DNA from: Peromyscus leucopus
Lineage: Eukaryota; Chordata; Mammalia; Rodentia; Cricetidae
Reading direction: 5' to 3'
Length of the DNA: 64,000 nt
Assembly: GCF_004664715.2 (NCBI RefSeq)
Contig: NC_051075.1
Coordinates: forward strand, 32,384,504 to 32,448,503
Part shown: positions 10,208 to 21,342 of the stretch, piece by piece
How positions within the stretch are numbered: the first letter of the stretch is position 1
Layout of the letters: every line of letters starts with the position of its first letter
The notes under the pieces: generated by a model
The model's database searches: none
What the model was told of the DNA's origin: nothing
Seen by the model: only the letters and a program-made list of their open reading frames with translations
Made by a program: the position numbers and the translations under genes

Positions 10208-11158
10208 ATTCACAGTATTCTGATGCAGTCCTTCACCACTTTATGTAAAACATGGATAATCTCAGTATTTATAGAGTTTGCAGAGCCATTATTTCCACAT
10301 CAAATACCCCTCAGCAGATACAACTTTACTCAAGTGACTATTTAGGATATTAATTAGCTCACCATTACCAAGTCACTTGCTGTACTTGGGGCCTTGCAGT
10401 CTGCCCTGTCTAGGTAACTCACATTCTGGGATCTCCAAGTTCACAGGCCTCTGCAGTCTTAAAACCCAAATTAAAGGGAGATCAAAGCTGAAGAAGTGCT
10501 GAGCACAACCTGATGCGTTATTCACATAGACAAGGGAGGGGGACAGGAGAAGGGTACATGTCAGGCAAAGTCACCTAGAGAAAGGTTCCTGATGACACAC
10601 TCAAATAAGTACATTTATAAATAGAGTGCAATCAATAAATCATTAATAGATAGCCTGGTAAGAGTTTGTGAGTTTTCTACAAGGTAGAGGGAAAAAATTA
10701 TAACTAAGTTCAGTTGGTCCTCCATATATTCCGGTTCAGTGCCCATAGATTCAGCCAATCTCAGACTGAAAATATTTTCCTTTAAACTCCAGAAAGCTCC
10801 ATAAAAGTACATTTTGAATTTGCTGAGTGCTAGTTAGTACTAAATTCATGTAAATGGACATGCAGGCATTGGATTGTTTGACGGGATTGTTTGAAGCATA
10901 GAGGAAACTGGCATCAGCTCTCAACAAAGCCTAGACTGTTTACATAAAGCACTTGAGCATTTTGTGAACCATGGGTGTCCTAGATCCAAATCCCCTTGGA
11001 TGTAAACAACTATTCTATTAACTAGACTTTTTTTTTCGTTATAAAGACAAATAGGGTGAACTTAATTCACAGAGACACATTTTTTTGTTTCTTACATCTT
11101 ATACTAACTGAAAAATTTGTAAGCCAAAGTGTACATGTTCTTGTTAAAATAAAAAAAA
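10208..11158. other. No recognisable feature
   Basis: AT-rich unique-looking noncoding sequence with a poly-A run at its right edge. Confidence 0.5.
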
Positions 11159-11340
11159 AAAAGACATAGTATGTAGAAGGAGGTCTAGTCTACTTGGGAA
11201 GAGAAAGTGGATTAATGGGAGTGAAAGGAAGACCAGAGAAGGTAATAAGGGTGAATATGATTGGCCTACACTATGTACATATATGAAGATATCATAATGA
11301 AACCCATTATTATGTATAATTAACACATGTGAGTAAACAT
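11159..11340 (+). mobile_element. L1 3' terminal fragment
   Basis: 'aggaggtctagtctacttgg', 'gattaatgggagtgaaagg' and 'cataatgaaacccattatta' match the polypurine and terminal part of Lx-type L1 3'UTRs. Only about 180 bp is present. Confidence 0.7.
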
Positions 11341-11767
11341 TTCTTTTTAATTGTGAAACAGTAAAGCATGGATAAACTGGCAGGTGACAAAAATATGCCT
11401 ATTTTATAAATTGTTAAATAATGTATTTTCTGAGATATCACTAAATTCGTTGAATTGGACTACTTATAACCATGCATGTAAAAAAGTGTATTAGGCAAAC
11501 AGGAAATATTTTTTTGAAGTTCTCAGATGTATCAAACTTCTTTGGAACCAAAATACAAATATTTAGTAAACCTGAAGCATTACACATTTACAACCAAAAT
11601 TCCTGTATTGTATTGATAGACTAAGGCAAGAAGGCTAAGTACATACCTTCAACTGGGGAAGAACAATCCCTCTATAAAGTCACAGTGGCCTTACATCAGT
11701 CTCCTTGTTCTTTTTGTTTGTTTTGGCTTTGGGGTGTTTGTTTGTTTGTGTATTTTTTTGTCTGTTT
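11341..11767. other. No recognisable feature
   Basis: AT-rich unique-looking sequence, ending in T-rich (GTTT)n DNA that belongs to the adjacent B1 tail. Confidence 0.5.
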
Positions 11768-11833
11768 GGTGATGGTGGTGGTGGCGGCGGTGGCGGTGGC
11801 GGTGGTGGTGGTGGTGGTGGCAGTGGCAGCGGT
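11768..11833. repeat. (GGT/GGC)n trinucleotide repeat
   Basis: About 20 GGN triplets. It gives overlapping poly-Gly, poly-Val and poly-His open frames of 81-111 codons that have no other protein features. It lies at the tail side of a minus-strand B1, so a SINE-tail origin is likely. Confidence 0.9.
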
Positions 11834-11932
11834 GAAAAGATCTTACTGTGTAGTTCTGCTGCCTGGAACTACCTACGCACACCTGGCTGGCCTCGAATTC
11901 ACAGAAATCAACCTGCCTTTGGCTCTGCCTCT
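11834..11932 (-). mobile_element. B1 SINE fragment
   Basis: 'gatcttactgtgtagttctg', 'ggctggcctcgaattcacag' and 'cctttggctctgcctc' are the reversed B1 3' half. The usual 'gggattaaaggc' 5' part is missing. Confidence 0.85.
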
Positions 11933-11945
11933 CCATTATTAATGA

Positions 11946-12750
11946 TTTGTCATGGTTTAGGATTTTGCTGTGATAAATACACCTTGACCAACAGCAGCTT
12001 GGGGAGGGAGGGGTTTATTTCAGCTTACAGTTTATACTAGTTTTACCTAAAGGGAAGTAGGAGCAGGAATGGAAGAACATAGCTTACAGGCTTGTTCCTT
12101 ATGGCTTGCTCAGCCTGCTTTCTTACACAGCCTAGGATTAAAGGGGCCTCAGAATCAGCACAGAGCATACCCAGACACCAAATTCTCCACACAAAGGAGA
12201 TTTATCAGCCCAGAGGGCCAAGCAGGGTTGAGGGGAGTCTGCCTCTGGATCTTTCAAAGACAGCATCACATGTTTCTGCAGGAGTGGTTTTTAAGAAGAA
12301 AAAGGGAAGTCTGTGATAAGCTGAGTTGGCAGTTCCTGATTAGACAGTTAAGCCAGCATAGCCAAATAATGAATTTTGATTGCTAGACCTTGGTGTTTTG
12401 ATAGTTGGAGTTTTAGTCAGGCATAAGGAAATGGCCAAATAAGGGACTCACCTTAGTGACTAGCTTTATGGATGTAATCTATTAGCAAGGAAAAGGAAAG
12501 GGGAGATGGCCAGATCTGCTGGTGTCATGCTTGCCATGCGTGGGCCTGTTAGGGAGCCCCTCAAGGACAGACAACCTGTCCAGCAGCAACATCACCCACA
12601 GTGGGCCAGATCCTCCTCTATCAGTCATTGATGGAGAAAACACCCTGCAGACTTGCCTATAGGCAATCCATTGGAGGCATTTTCTAGATTGAGGGTCCCC
12701 TTCCTGGAAAACTCTAGGCTTGTGTCAAGCTGACAAAAACCAACCAGCAC
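11946..12750 (-). mobile_element. MaLR-type LTR, minus strand, interrupted
   Basis: On the minus strand it starts 'tgtgctggttggtttttgtc' and ends near 'aatcctaaaccatgaca'. It has an AATAAA-containing 'gaaataaacccctccctcc' and 'gcaggctgagcaagcca', typical of rodent ERVL-MaLR LTRs. The middle is occupied by a second LTR-like sequence (about 12,143-12,588). Confidence 0.75.
12143..12588 (-). mobile_element. LTR-like insertion nested in the MaLR LTR
   Basis: The minus strand begins TGCTGCTGGACAGGTTGTCT and ends near 'tgctctgtgctgattct', with 'gataaatctcctttgtgtgg' as a polyadenylation-type region. It is absent from other copies of the host LTR. The right-hand (minus 3') boundary and the TSD could not be fixed. 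Confidence 0.6.
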
Positions 12751-13998
12751 ATCACCACATTGATCTTACGATTCTGAGGCACAGGAATGTAAATAACTTA
12801 ATTGCTGTATTCGGTAAATTCTGACAATTACACCCTGAACATGAGACAGATAGGAAAAGGAGAGAACAGTCATACAGTATGCATAGCCTGTTTGCAAATA
12901 GATTAGTAAAGAATAATATACCGTTTAAGTGAAATGGTCATTTATTAGCATGGTATTTCCTTCGGTGACCTGGAAAGCAATGAGTTTCAACCCATTTAAT
13001 TATATTGCCTACTAACATAAGGACTAAAAACCCAATAGAACTTCCCATTAAAGAATTTCAAGTTTCTACAGTCCTGCCTTATATCCAAGTATGATATGGA
13101 GAGAAGATGTAAGGTTCCACAATGGAAAATTTTGCAAAAACTACTTTCCTCATATAATGGAAACTGTTTGTTACATTATGCAGTGCACTCTGTGTTGTCC
13201 GAAGCGTGTCTCAGTGGTTCCGCTTCACAGCACCCACATCCTGGTGGCGAGCAATGAAATCTGTTTCTGTTATGACTGTCACCATTGTTTTGACCGCCTT
13301 TAACCTGCTTGGCAACTTGAGAATCGTTTTGTCAGGATCTGAGCCCATAAAGTGGCCATGGTGTGGCCTTTGTTGATAAACTGTTCTCACTTCACTGACA
13401 TATTTTCTGATGTCTTGAATATAGTGGCAATGATTCCACAATGACAGCTAGCACAGGGAAAATTCTACACTGCGCTTTTAAGTATGAGATATAGAAGGCC
13501 CTAGGTAAATGGTCTTGAAGGAATGTGGGTGAGTGACTGCTTTACTTGCCTCTTTGTCAGTCAGTATTATGATCTTTTAAAATATTTATCAATTCATTAA
13601 TTAAAAATAGTATCAGTATCTACCTAATGATTTGTATTTGCTGTCTATCTTTTGTATGTTTTTTTGTCTTTTTCTCCACTGGGGATGCTGTGTTTGTTGA
13701 ACTGGAATCATACTTGATATCCTGAATACCATTCTACACTTGAGGATATAGTAAGGGATAAACAACCAATATCTCTTTGATCTAAAATACCCACGACAGA
13801 ATAGAGAAAAATACTATCCATTGAAATCCTGCAGGGGCTGGTAGAGAAGTGTTTCTCCAAAGTCTCTTTATGAAGAAAGAGTTGCTTTGAACCTTTGATT
13901 TTCACAGGCTTTTGGGGGCAGAGCAGGCATGAGAAAAACAGTGGGCAACTGTGGGTGTGTGATTGGAAACAGCCTAAATGTCTACTAATAGATTAGTT
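12751..13998. other. No recognisable repeat
   Basis: Mostly unique-looking sequence. 13,195-13,445 retains a few CpGs and a 76-codon minus-strand frame with no recognised homology. The rest is AT-rich noncoding. Confidence 0.45.
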
Positions 13999-14245
13999 TA
14001 GGGGCTGGCTTAGCAGTTAAGATCACTGGCTACTCTTGTAGGAAGTGGGGCCAGACTTTAACCCCGACAGCTTGCCTTCAGTGACCCACTTTCTCTAGCA
14101 AAGCTCTGCTTCCTACTTTTTTTCTAATACCTCCTCCACAAAAAAAGTTGAAGCTCCCACCTATGGGTATTAGAAATCCAAACTCATGCTTTCATGCTTG
14201 TACAGCAGGCACTTTACCAGCTGAGCTCTCTTCACAGTCCCTCCT
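13999..14245. mobile_element. Mixed SINE/MaLR fragments
   Basis: 13,999-14,045 ('ggggctggcttagcagttaa') looks like the 5' end of a B3-type SINE on the plus strand. 14,195-14,245 ('cactttaccagctgagctct') looks like the same part on the minus strand. The sequence between them resembles MaLR LTR debris. Confidence 0.4.
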
Positions 14246-14388
14246 TATAGTTTTAATATCATTTAATGATTACTGTATCAGTTTCCAAGCTAGGCACATC
14301 AATTATACTCAACTCCAAGCTCATGACTCCCATGTACAAACACACATACTTAATTAAACAAAGATGTAAGCCCAAGAACAACATTTCC

Positions 14389-14824
14389 TGTGATGGTTAA
14401 TGTTATTATCAGCATCATGGAACCTATAATCATACAGCAGACAAGTCCCCAGGGACATCTGTGAGGGCCTATCCAAAATAGTTTAGCTTCTGGATGTACC
14501 TATCAGAGATTATCTCAGTCGTGTTGTCAATTGAGATGGGAAGACCTGCCCACTGTGGGAGGCACCACTCCCTGGCCTGGGATCTTGAACTTTATATAAG
14601 AAAGTGACCTCAGCATGAGCATCCATCACTCTCTGCATCTTGACTGTTGATGCAATGTGACAAGTTGCCTCAACCTCCTATTTCTTTATCCCCACCCACC
14701 CACCCCCACCCCACCCCCCGCCATGACCGATTGTAACTCAAATTGTGAGCCAGAATAAACTTTCTCTCCTAAGTCACTTTCTCTGGAGTATTTTATCACA
14801 GAAACAAGAAAAAGAACTAAGATG
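14389..14824 (+). mobile_element. MaLR/ERVL-type LTR
   Basis: Starts TGTGATGGTTAATGTTATT and ends near 'aaaaagaactaaga'. It carries 'actgtgggaggcaccactcc', 'cagaataaactttctctcc' (polyadenylation region) and a terminal 'ttttatcacagaaacaagaa' block. A C-rich tract at 14,691-14,720 interrupts the 3' half. Confidence 0.75.
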
Positions 14825-15278
14825 GTGCTCAAAGCCACCCTCTTAATTATATCCTGATTACCTCCTCCTTTGTGATGGCCAATCATCTCACTTGGGCTGC
14901 TATGAAAGCTTCCTGGTAGTCTCCTACCAACAACTGCCATATGCCCCTAATGGTCATCAGTGTCACAACCATTGCAATTCAATCTGCACATTTTACCACG
15001 CTGCTTAAAATCTCTGTGAGATCTTCACTGCCTACCAGTAAATCCAAAGTCCTTAGCCAGGCACACAAAGCCTAGCAAGTTACCTCCCACTTCTTACCCA
15101 ACAGTGCTTCTAAACACTCCCCCACCGAATCACAGCTTTCCCTCTGCACCATCGAGTCCTTTTTTGCACCTTGCTAAGTATCTGCACATCTAAGTTGAAT
15201 GTCCATGAATTTCTTTGGCACAACATTGTCTTCTTCCAGACTCCTACAGCACATACTTCAAATACTCAACAGAGCCTT
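14825..15278. other. No recognisable feature
   Basis: Unique-looking noncoding sequence. Confidence 0.5.
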
Positions 15279-15600
15279 TGCTGTGATCTGAATGTTTATA
15301 CTTTCTAAAATTCATAGGTTGAAATACTAATTCATATAGTATTGGTATTAGAAGATGGAGCTCTTGTGGAGTGATTATGTCATAAGGGCAGAGCCCTGTA
15401 AATAAACTTAATGTCCTTGTAGAATCCCAGAGAACTCCCTTGCTTCCTGCCGTATTCACACACTGAGATGATGATAAACCTAAAACCAAGATGGCCCACC
15501 AGACACTACACACCTTTAATCTTAGACTTCTCAGCCTCTAGAGACAGCAAGCAGTAAATGTTGTTTATAAGCCACTTGGCTTATCACAGCTTGATGCTCA
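15279..15600 (+). mobile_element. MLT1-like MaLR LTR
   Basis: 'gctgtgatctgaatgttta', 'attcataggttgaaatacta', 'gagaactcccttgcttcctg', 'agacttctcagcctctagag' and 'gttgtttataagccacttgg' follow the order of the mammalian-wide MLT1 LTR. This is an old insertion. Confidence 0.75.
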
Positions 15601-16126
15601 GATGCCACCTTCACCCCAAAGAAAGTGGATGTCTCTGTGTCCATGTCCCCACAGGATTCGAAGTTCCTTGACTATGAACTGTACGCGAGTTACCATACGT
15701 GTGTCCCTGAGCCTTGCTTAATCAGAAATATCACTGCACTTACAATTTGTTTTCTAAAGAACAAAATGTAAAATAAATAAATAAATAAACAGTTCTCTTT
15801 ATCATTTAAAATAAAGAATTTTGACAATGACATTTACATGAACAATGTCACCTCAAACTTGCTAAGATTCCTTTTCCCTCAGAATTAAGGAAGACTGGAG
15901 TCCCTACCTCTGTACTGGGACCAGGACTCCTCGTTGTCTGATTGTAGAAATCACTTTAAAAATTAAAATGTGTCACTTCTTTGGGAATTCAATTTCTCTT
16001 ATTCCAGTCACTGATTTATAACATGCATGATAAGGCTTCTAGAGACATTTCCTAAACCATAAGAATAAAAGAAATGGAAGTTAAATACCTTAAAGGCTTT
16101 CCTAAGAACAATATATCATAATTGCC
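15601..16126. other. No recognisable feature
   Basis: Unique-looking noncoding sequence with a short (AAAT)n near 15,770. Confidence 0.5.
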
Positions 16127-16268
16127 CACTATACTGTATTGTAACCTCATAATATGCATTAGGATGTCACTGTACCACATGGTAATACCATAATGATACA
16201 CTCTGACATCACTATACTGCACTATAAAATAATGATCCATCGGGACAAAACTATACTGTACTGCTATG
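16127..16268. repeat. Degenerate ~40-bp tandem repeat
   Basis: Four diverged units start at 16127, 16168, 16210 and 16248. Each begins with a (C/A)ACTATACTG/CACTGTAC-like word and continues with an ATAATGAT-like core. Unit lengths are 41, 42, 38 and about 21 bp. The array runs into the start of a family-A LTR. Confidence 0.6.
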
Positions 16269-16636
16269 GGATATCATTCTGTATGCTGTGAATATGTGTT
16301 GTTCTGATTGGTTGATAAATAAAATGCTGATTGGATAGCCAGGCAAGAAGTACAGGCAGGGTAAGCAGATGAGGACAATTCTGGGAAAAGGAAGGGCTGA
16401 GTCAGGAGTCACCAGCCAGACACAGAGGAAGCAAGATGACAAAGCAGAAAAGGTACCAAGCCACATGGCTAAATATAGATAAAAATTATAGGTTAATTTA
16501 AGTATAAGAGAGAGTCAGTAATAAGCCTGAGCAAATGGCTGAGCAGTTATAATTAATATAAGTTTCTGAATGATTGTTTCATAAGCAGCTGTGGGACCGT
16601 GTGACTGGGCAGAACACAGAAAAACTTCCAACTACA
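16262..16636 (+). mobile_element. Solo LTR, family A
   Basis: Starts TGCTATGGGATATCATTCTG and ends CCAACTACA. It has 'ttctgattggttgataaat' (CCAAT-like box on the reverse strand) and 'atataagtttctgaatgatt', shared with the copies at 43,242 and 61,251. I see no matching 6-bp TSD, so one end may be altered. Confidence 0.8.
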
Positions 16637-18176
16637 AGTTATCAGAGAGGGGGAAGCCTCAACTGAGAAAATGCTTCCATAAATTTGAACTGTAGCCAAG
16701 TCTGAAGGGCATTTTCTTAATTAGTGGTTGATGTAGAAGGACAAAGCCCATTGTGGGTAGGACCGGACCATCTCTGAGCTGGTGGTCCAGGTTTCTATAA
16801 GAAAGCAGTCTGACAGAATCTGGAAACAACCTAGATGTCCCTCAACGTAAGAATGGATAAAGAAAATGTGGTACATATGCACAATGGAATACTACTCAGT
16901 AGTGAAAAACAATGACATCATGAAATTTGCAGGCAAATGGATGGAACTAGAAAATATCAATGAGTGAGTTAACTCAGACTCAGAAGGACAAACATAGTAT
17001 GTACTCACTCATAAGTGGATACTAGATGTAAAGCAAAGGATAATCAGACTACAACCTACAGCTCTAGAGAAGTTAGCTAACAAGGAGGACTCAAAGATGG
17101 ATGAATAGATGGCACTGAGAAGGTAAAATAGATGAGATCTTCATGAGTAAACTGAAGATGAGGGGTAGGCAATGGAGGGTAAGGGATGGGGGATGAGAAC
17201 ATAAGGGAATGTGATGGTTGAGCTGGAACAGAGATGGAGTGGGAGAGCAATGAAATAGATACCATGACAGAGGGAGACATCATGGGGATAGGGAGAAACC
17301 CGGTGCTAGGGAAGTTGCCAGGAATCTACAAGGATGACCCCAGCTTAGACTACTAGCAATAGTGGAGAGGGTGCCTGAAGTGGCTTACCCCAGTAATCAT
17401 ATTGATGGGTACCCTAACTGTCATCATAGAGCCTTTCTCCTATAACTGATGGAAGCAGAAATCCACAGCTAGGTGCCAGGCCAAGCTCCATGAGTCCAGT
17501 CAAGGAGAGAGAAGAGGGATTCTATGAGCAAGGGGCATTAAGATCATGATGGGGAAACTTACAGAGACAACCAAACCAAACTAGTGGGATCTCATGATTT
17601 AGACCAACACCTGTGAAGACTCCATGGGACTGGACTAGGCCCTCTGCATAGCAAGACAGTTGTGTAGCTTGATCTGCTTAAGGGGTCCCATAGCAGTGGA
17701 ATCAGAGTCCATCTCTCGTGCATGAGCAGGCCTTTTGGAGCCAACTTCTATGATGGGACACTTCAAACAGCCTTGGGGCAGGGGGAGGGGCTTGGACCTG
17801 CCTCTACTAAATAAATGCACCTCCCCATCTTGCAGGAGGGAATGAGGGGTGGGTTGGGAGGGGGACCCTGGGGGGAGATGGCAGGAGGAGGGAAGAGGAG
17901 GATTTTTGGTATGTAAAATGAAAAAAAATGTTCTTAATTAAAAAAAGAAGAAACAAAACAGGCTGAGCAAGCTAGTAAGCAACACTCCTTCATGGCCTCT
18001 GCAACAGCTCCTGCCACCAGATTCTTGCCCTGCTTTAGTTCCTGTCCTGACAATGACATCATCCTTTGATGATGAACTGTGATGTGGAAGCCTAAATCAA
18101 ATAAGTCCTTTCCTCCCCAAACTTGCTTTTGGTCATGGTGTTTCATCATAGCAATAGTAACCCAAGACAACCATTA
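16637..18176 (+). mobile_element. MaLR-type LTR split by an L1
   Basis: 5' part 16,637-16,813 ('caactgagaaaatgcttcc', 'cccattgtgggtaggacc', 'tctataagaaagcag'). 3' part 17,955-18,176 ('ggctgagcaagctagtaagc', 'gaactgtgatgtggaagcc', 'cttgcttttggtcatggtg', 'catagcaatagtaaccc'). The halves join correctly once the L1 is removed. The first ~30 bp of the LTR appears lost at the junction with the family-A LTR. Confidence 0.8.
16814..17954 (+). mobile_element. 5'-truncated L1 (ORF2 C-terminus plus 3'UTR)
   Basis: 16,840-17,010 encodes the recognisable C-terminal ORF2 motif EWIKKMWY...TMEYYS...[11 protein letters not shown], then a frame break at about 16,960. The 3'UTR follows with the G-rich polypurine tract (17,764-17,905) and an A-rich tail. 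It is flanked by 12-bp direct repeats with 10/12 identity (16,802-16,813 and 17,955-17,966), consistent with an aged L1 TSD. Confidence 0.85.
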
Positions 18177-18183
18177 TTCTATG

Positions 18184-18291
18184 TGTTAGTAAACTGCAAA
18201 AACTCTGGGTTTGGTGTCCCGGGTTTCAGCACCAAAATGTAAGTAAACTGCAAAAACTCTAGGTTTGGTGTCCCAGGTTTCAGCACCAAAA
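18184..18291 (-). repeat. Tandem 54-bp duplication holding a tRNA-Phe-type primer binding site
   Basis: Two 54-bp units (18,185-18,238 and 18,239-18,292) differ at three positions. Each contains the complement of a retroviral primer binding site. 18,217-18,234 reads TCCCGGGTTTCAGCACCA, the 3' end of tRNA-Phe with one mismatch. 18,271-18,288 has one further change. Each unit also repeats the TGTTAGTAAA-like LTR edge. Confidence 0.8.
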
Positions 18292-18932
18292 TGTTAGTAA
18301 ATTGATGGCTGAAACTGCAAGGAGACAGTTCAGCCCTAGAGAATGAGGTATCCCAAACACCTCGAGCTACTCAGAATAAGAGCTCTGCCCTGAAGGTGTC
18401 CCAGACACCTGGAGCTGTTTAGCACAGCTCTGATGACTGGGACTGCAAAGAAACAGCACAACCTTGGAAAGGAAATTTTTCTGACTTCTCGGGAGAGTCA
18501 GACCTGGAACTGCTTCAGCAAGGAAGGGTATCCTGACTCTTCAGGAAAGTCAGGATATACCTGGTATGATGGGGGATGGTCTCCCCGCAGGACACAGCAA
18601 TCCTCTCCTCTCCTGGAGAGCCATAATCTCTGGCTCAGTGTTTCCAGCTCTCTCTTGCTCAGTCCACTATGGGACGTCTTAGCAACGGTTTTCTGTTCAG
18701 CTCCCCTTTGCTCAGTCCATTATGGGACGTCCCAGCAAGGTTCTTCTGTTCACCAATCAATGAAGGTCTTCACCCAATACTCTTTTGAGAAAGAGGTTTA
18801 TTTGGGAAGGAGTAGTCCAGGAAAGTAGCTGCCTCTACCAGGGTGGAGAGAACAGCTCACAACTGACCGGGCAGGGTGGTTTATATAGGATTTCTAGGGG
18901 CGGAGTCAACTGTGATTGGTTAGTTTTCTACA
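18292..18932 (-). mobile_element. ERV LTR, minus strand
   Basis: On the minus strand the LTR starts TGTAGAAAACTAACCAATCA (CCAAT box). It has 'cctatataaaccaccctgc' (TATA box) and 'cccaaataaacctctttctc' (polyadenylation signal), and ends TTTACTAACA directly before the primer-binding-site segment. Length is about 641 bp. No internal coding sequence survives. The outer boundary at 18,932 is my best TG/CA choice; no TSD is seen. Confidence 0.75.
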
Positions 18933-18969
18933 GATAATTTTCTCAATGCTGTTTCTATTTTGTATTTTT

Positions 18970-19172
18970 TTTCTTTGGGGAAATTTTATTTACTTTTATT
19001 TTGTGTGACTGGATGTATCACATTCACGCCTAGCCTGTAAAGGCCAGAAAGAGTTTCGGATTCTCTGGAGCTGGAGTTGTTAGCTGCCATATAGGTGCTG
19101 GACATTGAACTTGAGTCCTCCGGGAGAACAGCGAGTGTTCTTAACTACTGAGCTATTTCTCCAGCTGCTCAA
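18970..19172 (-). mobile_element. B3-type SINE
   Basis: 'ggacattgaacttgagtcct', 'gtgttcttaactactgagc' and 'tatttctccagctgc' are the reversed B box, A box and 5' start of a B3 SINE. Confidence 0.8.
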
Positions 19173-19230
19173 CACTGGTTCATTAGGTGATACGGCTTGG
19201 TCAATTTCATTTCTATGCAAAAGGCAAATA

Positions 19231-19462
19231 AGGGCTAGAGAGAAGGCTCAGTGGTTAAAAGCACTGGCTACTCTTCCAAAGGATGCAGGTTCAATTCCAG
19301 TACCCACATGGTAGCTCACAACTGTCTGTAACTGCAGTTCCAGGGGTGCAGACAACCTCTTCTGAATTCCACTGGCACTAGGCTTGCACGTGGTACACAG
19401 ACATATATGCAAACAAGACACTCACATACATAAAATAAAAATAAATGCTTTTGAAAGAAAGA
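19231..19462 (+). mobile_element. B3-type SINE
   Basis: 'agggctagagagaaggctca', 'gcaggttcaattccagtacc', 'ctgtaactgcagttccagg' and an A-rich end 'aaaataaaaataaatgc'. Nearly full length. Confidence 0.9.
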
Positions 19463-20771
19463 AAAGGTAAATGAAAACTAAAGTGATGGTAGCTTACTCA
19501 ATATTAACTTCCCTGCTAGCACAAACCTAATTCTCTCAGCAGCATCCACGTACTCCTAAGGGAAAATATTTTTGCTATTTCCCAACCTCCTGGCAGATGG
19601 GAATGGCCAGAAACACAGAATAAGCCAATGCCATGGAAGGAGAATTTATGGCTAGGGCTCCTAATGAAGCTCCCGAAAAAGAGAATTTGGCTCAGCTGGC
19701 ATAATCAGCTCTGTCCTTTATCCACCCTCGTTTCTTCTTGTCACGTTGAGAAAGGGACTGGAATGGATTTACAGGAGTCTTGGCCCTGACAGCCTCAGCC
19801 TGCAAGGCAACCAACAACCAGGCTTCCTGTTACCTAAGAAAGTAAATCCTTATCTTGTTGAAGCCCGAGTTGTTTGGGCTCTCTTTTTCAGCTTGCTGAA
19901 CTGAATAGCTAAGTGAGAACAACGACATCCTCATAGGATCACCTGTCCGCACAAAGGAACAGCGTTGCTCTCCACACATGGAATTTTGTTCATTACAACA
20001 CTCCACAAAAAATCATTATACTATTTCAATTTCGTCACCATGCAAAAAAAAAAAATCCTTTTAGGAGCGTGTCTTCCAAAAGAAGAGCACAGGATCCTGT
20101 GTGATTGGATGTGCATGGAAAGAACCATCCACTGGACCTTCTGCAAGGCTGCTTAACTGACCAGAATATTGAAGTGCAGAGGTTGAAATACTGTAAATGC
20201 AAAACCAAAATACCCTGAAGCATTTGTAGCACTCTTAACAATCACTTGTTAACTAGTTCCTAACTATCCTCTGTAAGCAACCTAACTCCCTTGTGACCAT
20301 GAGTAAATCTCCTGCAATCTATGAACAGACCCCCCATTCCCCCACCATCTGAAGGGTTAAGGTTGCTGTCGGCTAGCACTTGGGGCTCAAAACTAAGATG
20401 TCCCCACTCTCTCATAACCCAGGTACTGAACTTCCCCACCAATATATCCAAAGAGCTCTATTACTATAGATACTTTATCAAACTGTTACTACCCTGGAAT
20501 ATGGAGCTTGGGGTAGCCTAAATTTGTGTTGCCAGGACATAGTCATTTATGTTTAGTCCCAGAACAAAATATCACTCATCCCCTTTGAGGAAGAGTTGTG
20601 TTGTTTTCATGGACATAGGTAACAGAGAAGCCAATGAAGGAAAGGGAAGCCACCCATCAAAGACAGATTCCTTTGCAGTCGTGAAAAGAATTTCAAAGAG
20701 TCTAACTGAGCTGCTTCTGAAATAAAGATGGGTGAAGGAACCTAAGGAAGGAAATGATTAAGAACAGTATA
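19463..20771. other. No recognisable feature
   Basis: About 1.3 kb of unique-looking noncoding sequence. Open frames here are short and lack any protein signature. Confidence 0.5.
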
Positions 20772-20912
20772 GCTGAGTCATTGAGATGGCTCAGTGGGTA
20801 GAGGTACCTGATGCCCAGCCTGATGGCCTCCAGAATTCACACGGTAGAAGGAAAGAACTGACTTCCCAAGGTGCTATCTAACCTCCATCAGTGCACCCTG
20901 GCTTTCATAGGT

Positions 20913-20947
<35 letters not shown>
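20772..20947 (+). mobile_element. tRNA-derived B3-like SINE with (CA)n tail
   Basis: 'attgagatggctcagtggg' (A box), 'ctccagaattcacacgg' in the B-box area, and a (CA)17 tail at 20,913-20,947. Confidence 0.8.
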
Positions 20948-20949
<2 letters not shown>

Positions 20950-21342
20950 TAATAAGTGTAAATTTTTTAAAGACCAGAATAGTCTTTGAGATTCCAGAAT
21001 AATACAAAAATTACTATTTGTTCTATATATCGCATCTATAAATGGTAGCTTCATTATTTTGTTTGACGTAGATTTATTCCCAGAATGTAAGATGTTACTC
21101 ATGAATGAAAATTCATACATATAAGATTTTGGACTCATTCTACATTTGTAGAATATTTGCTAAATGTCTGCTATGCTCACATCTTTATTCTCAGGCCTCC
21201 AGATATGCCTGCACATAAGATTATCAGAGCTTCCATCCTTAAGGAATTTACTGTCTGAACAGGATAGACAGTAAATGCATGATATGGAAAAAGAGAAAGA
21301 AGGAGAGGCAAAGAATGTGTGGAGGTAGAAGTAGCTATCATC
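20948..21342. other. No recognisable feature
   Basis: Unique-looking noncoding sequence. Confidence 0.5.

Noticed and set aside
11685..12040. Overlapping poly-Gly, poly-Val and poly-His frames
   Set aside because: Products of the (GGN)n microsatellite next to a B1 and a MaLR LTR.
13211..13441. 76-codon minus-strand frame with protein-like composition
   Set aside because: I could not match it to any family by eye; no poly-A tail or TSD to support a retrocopy. A protein search could revive it.
16262..16636. 6-bp TSD for the family-A LTR
   Set aside because: Flanks CTGTAC and AGTTAT do not match, so no TSD was claimed for this copy (nor for 21,343-21,719).
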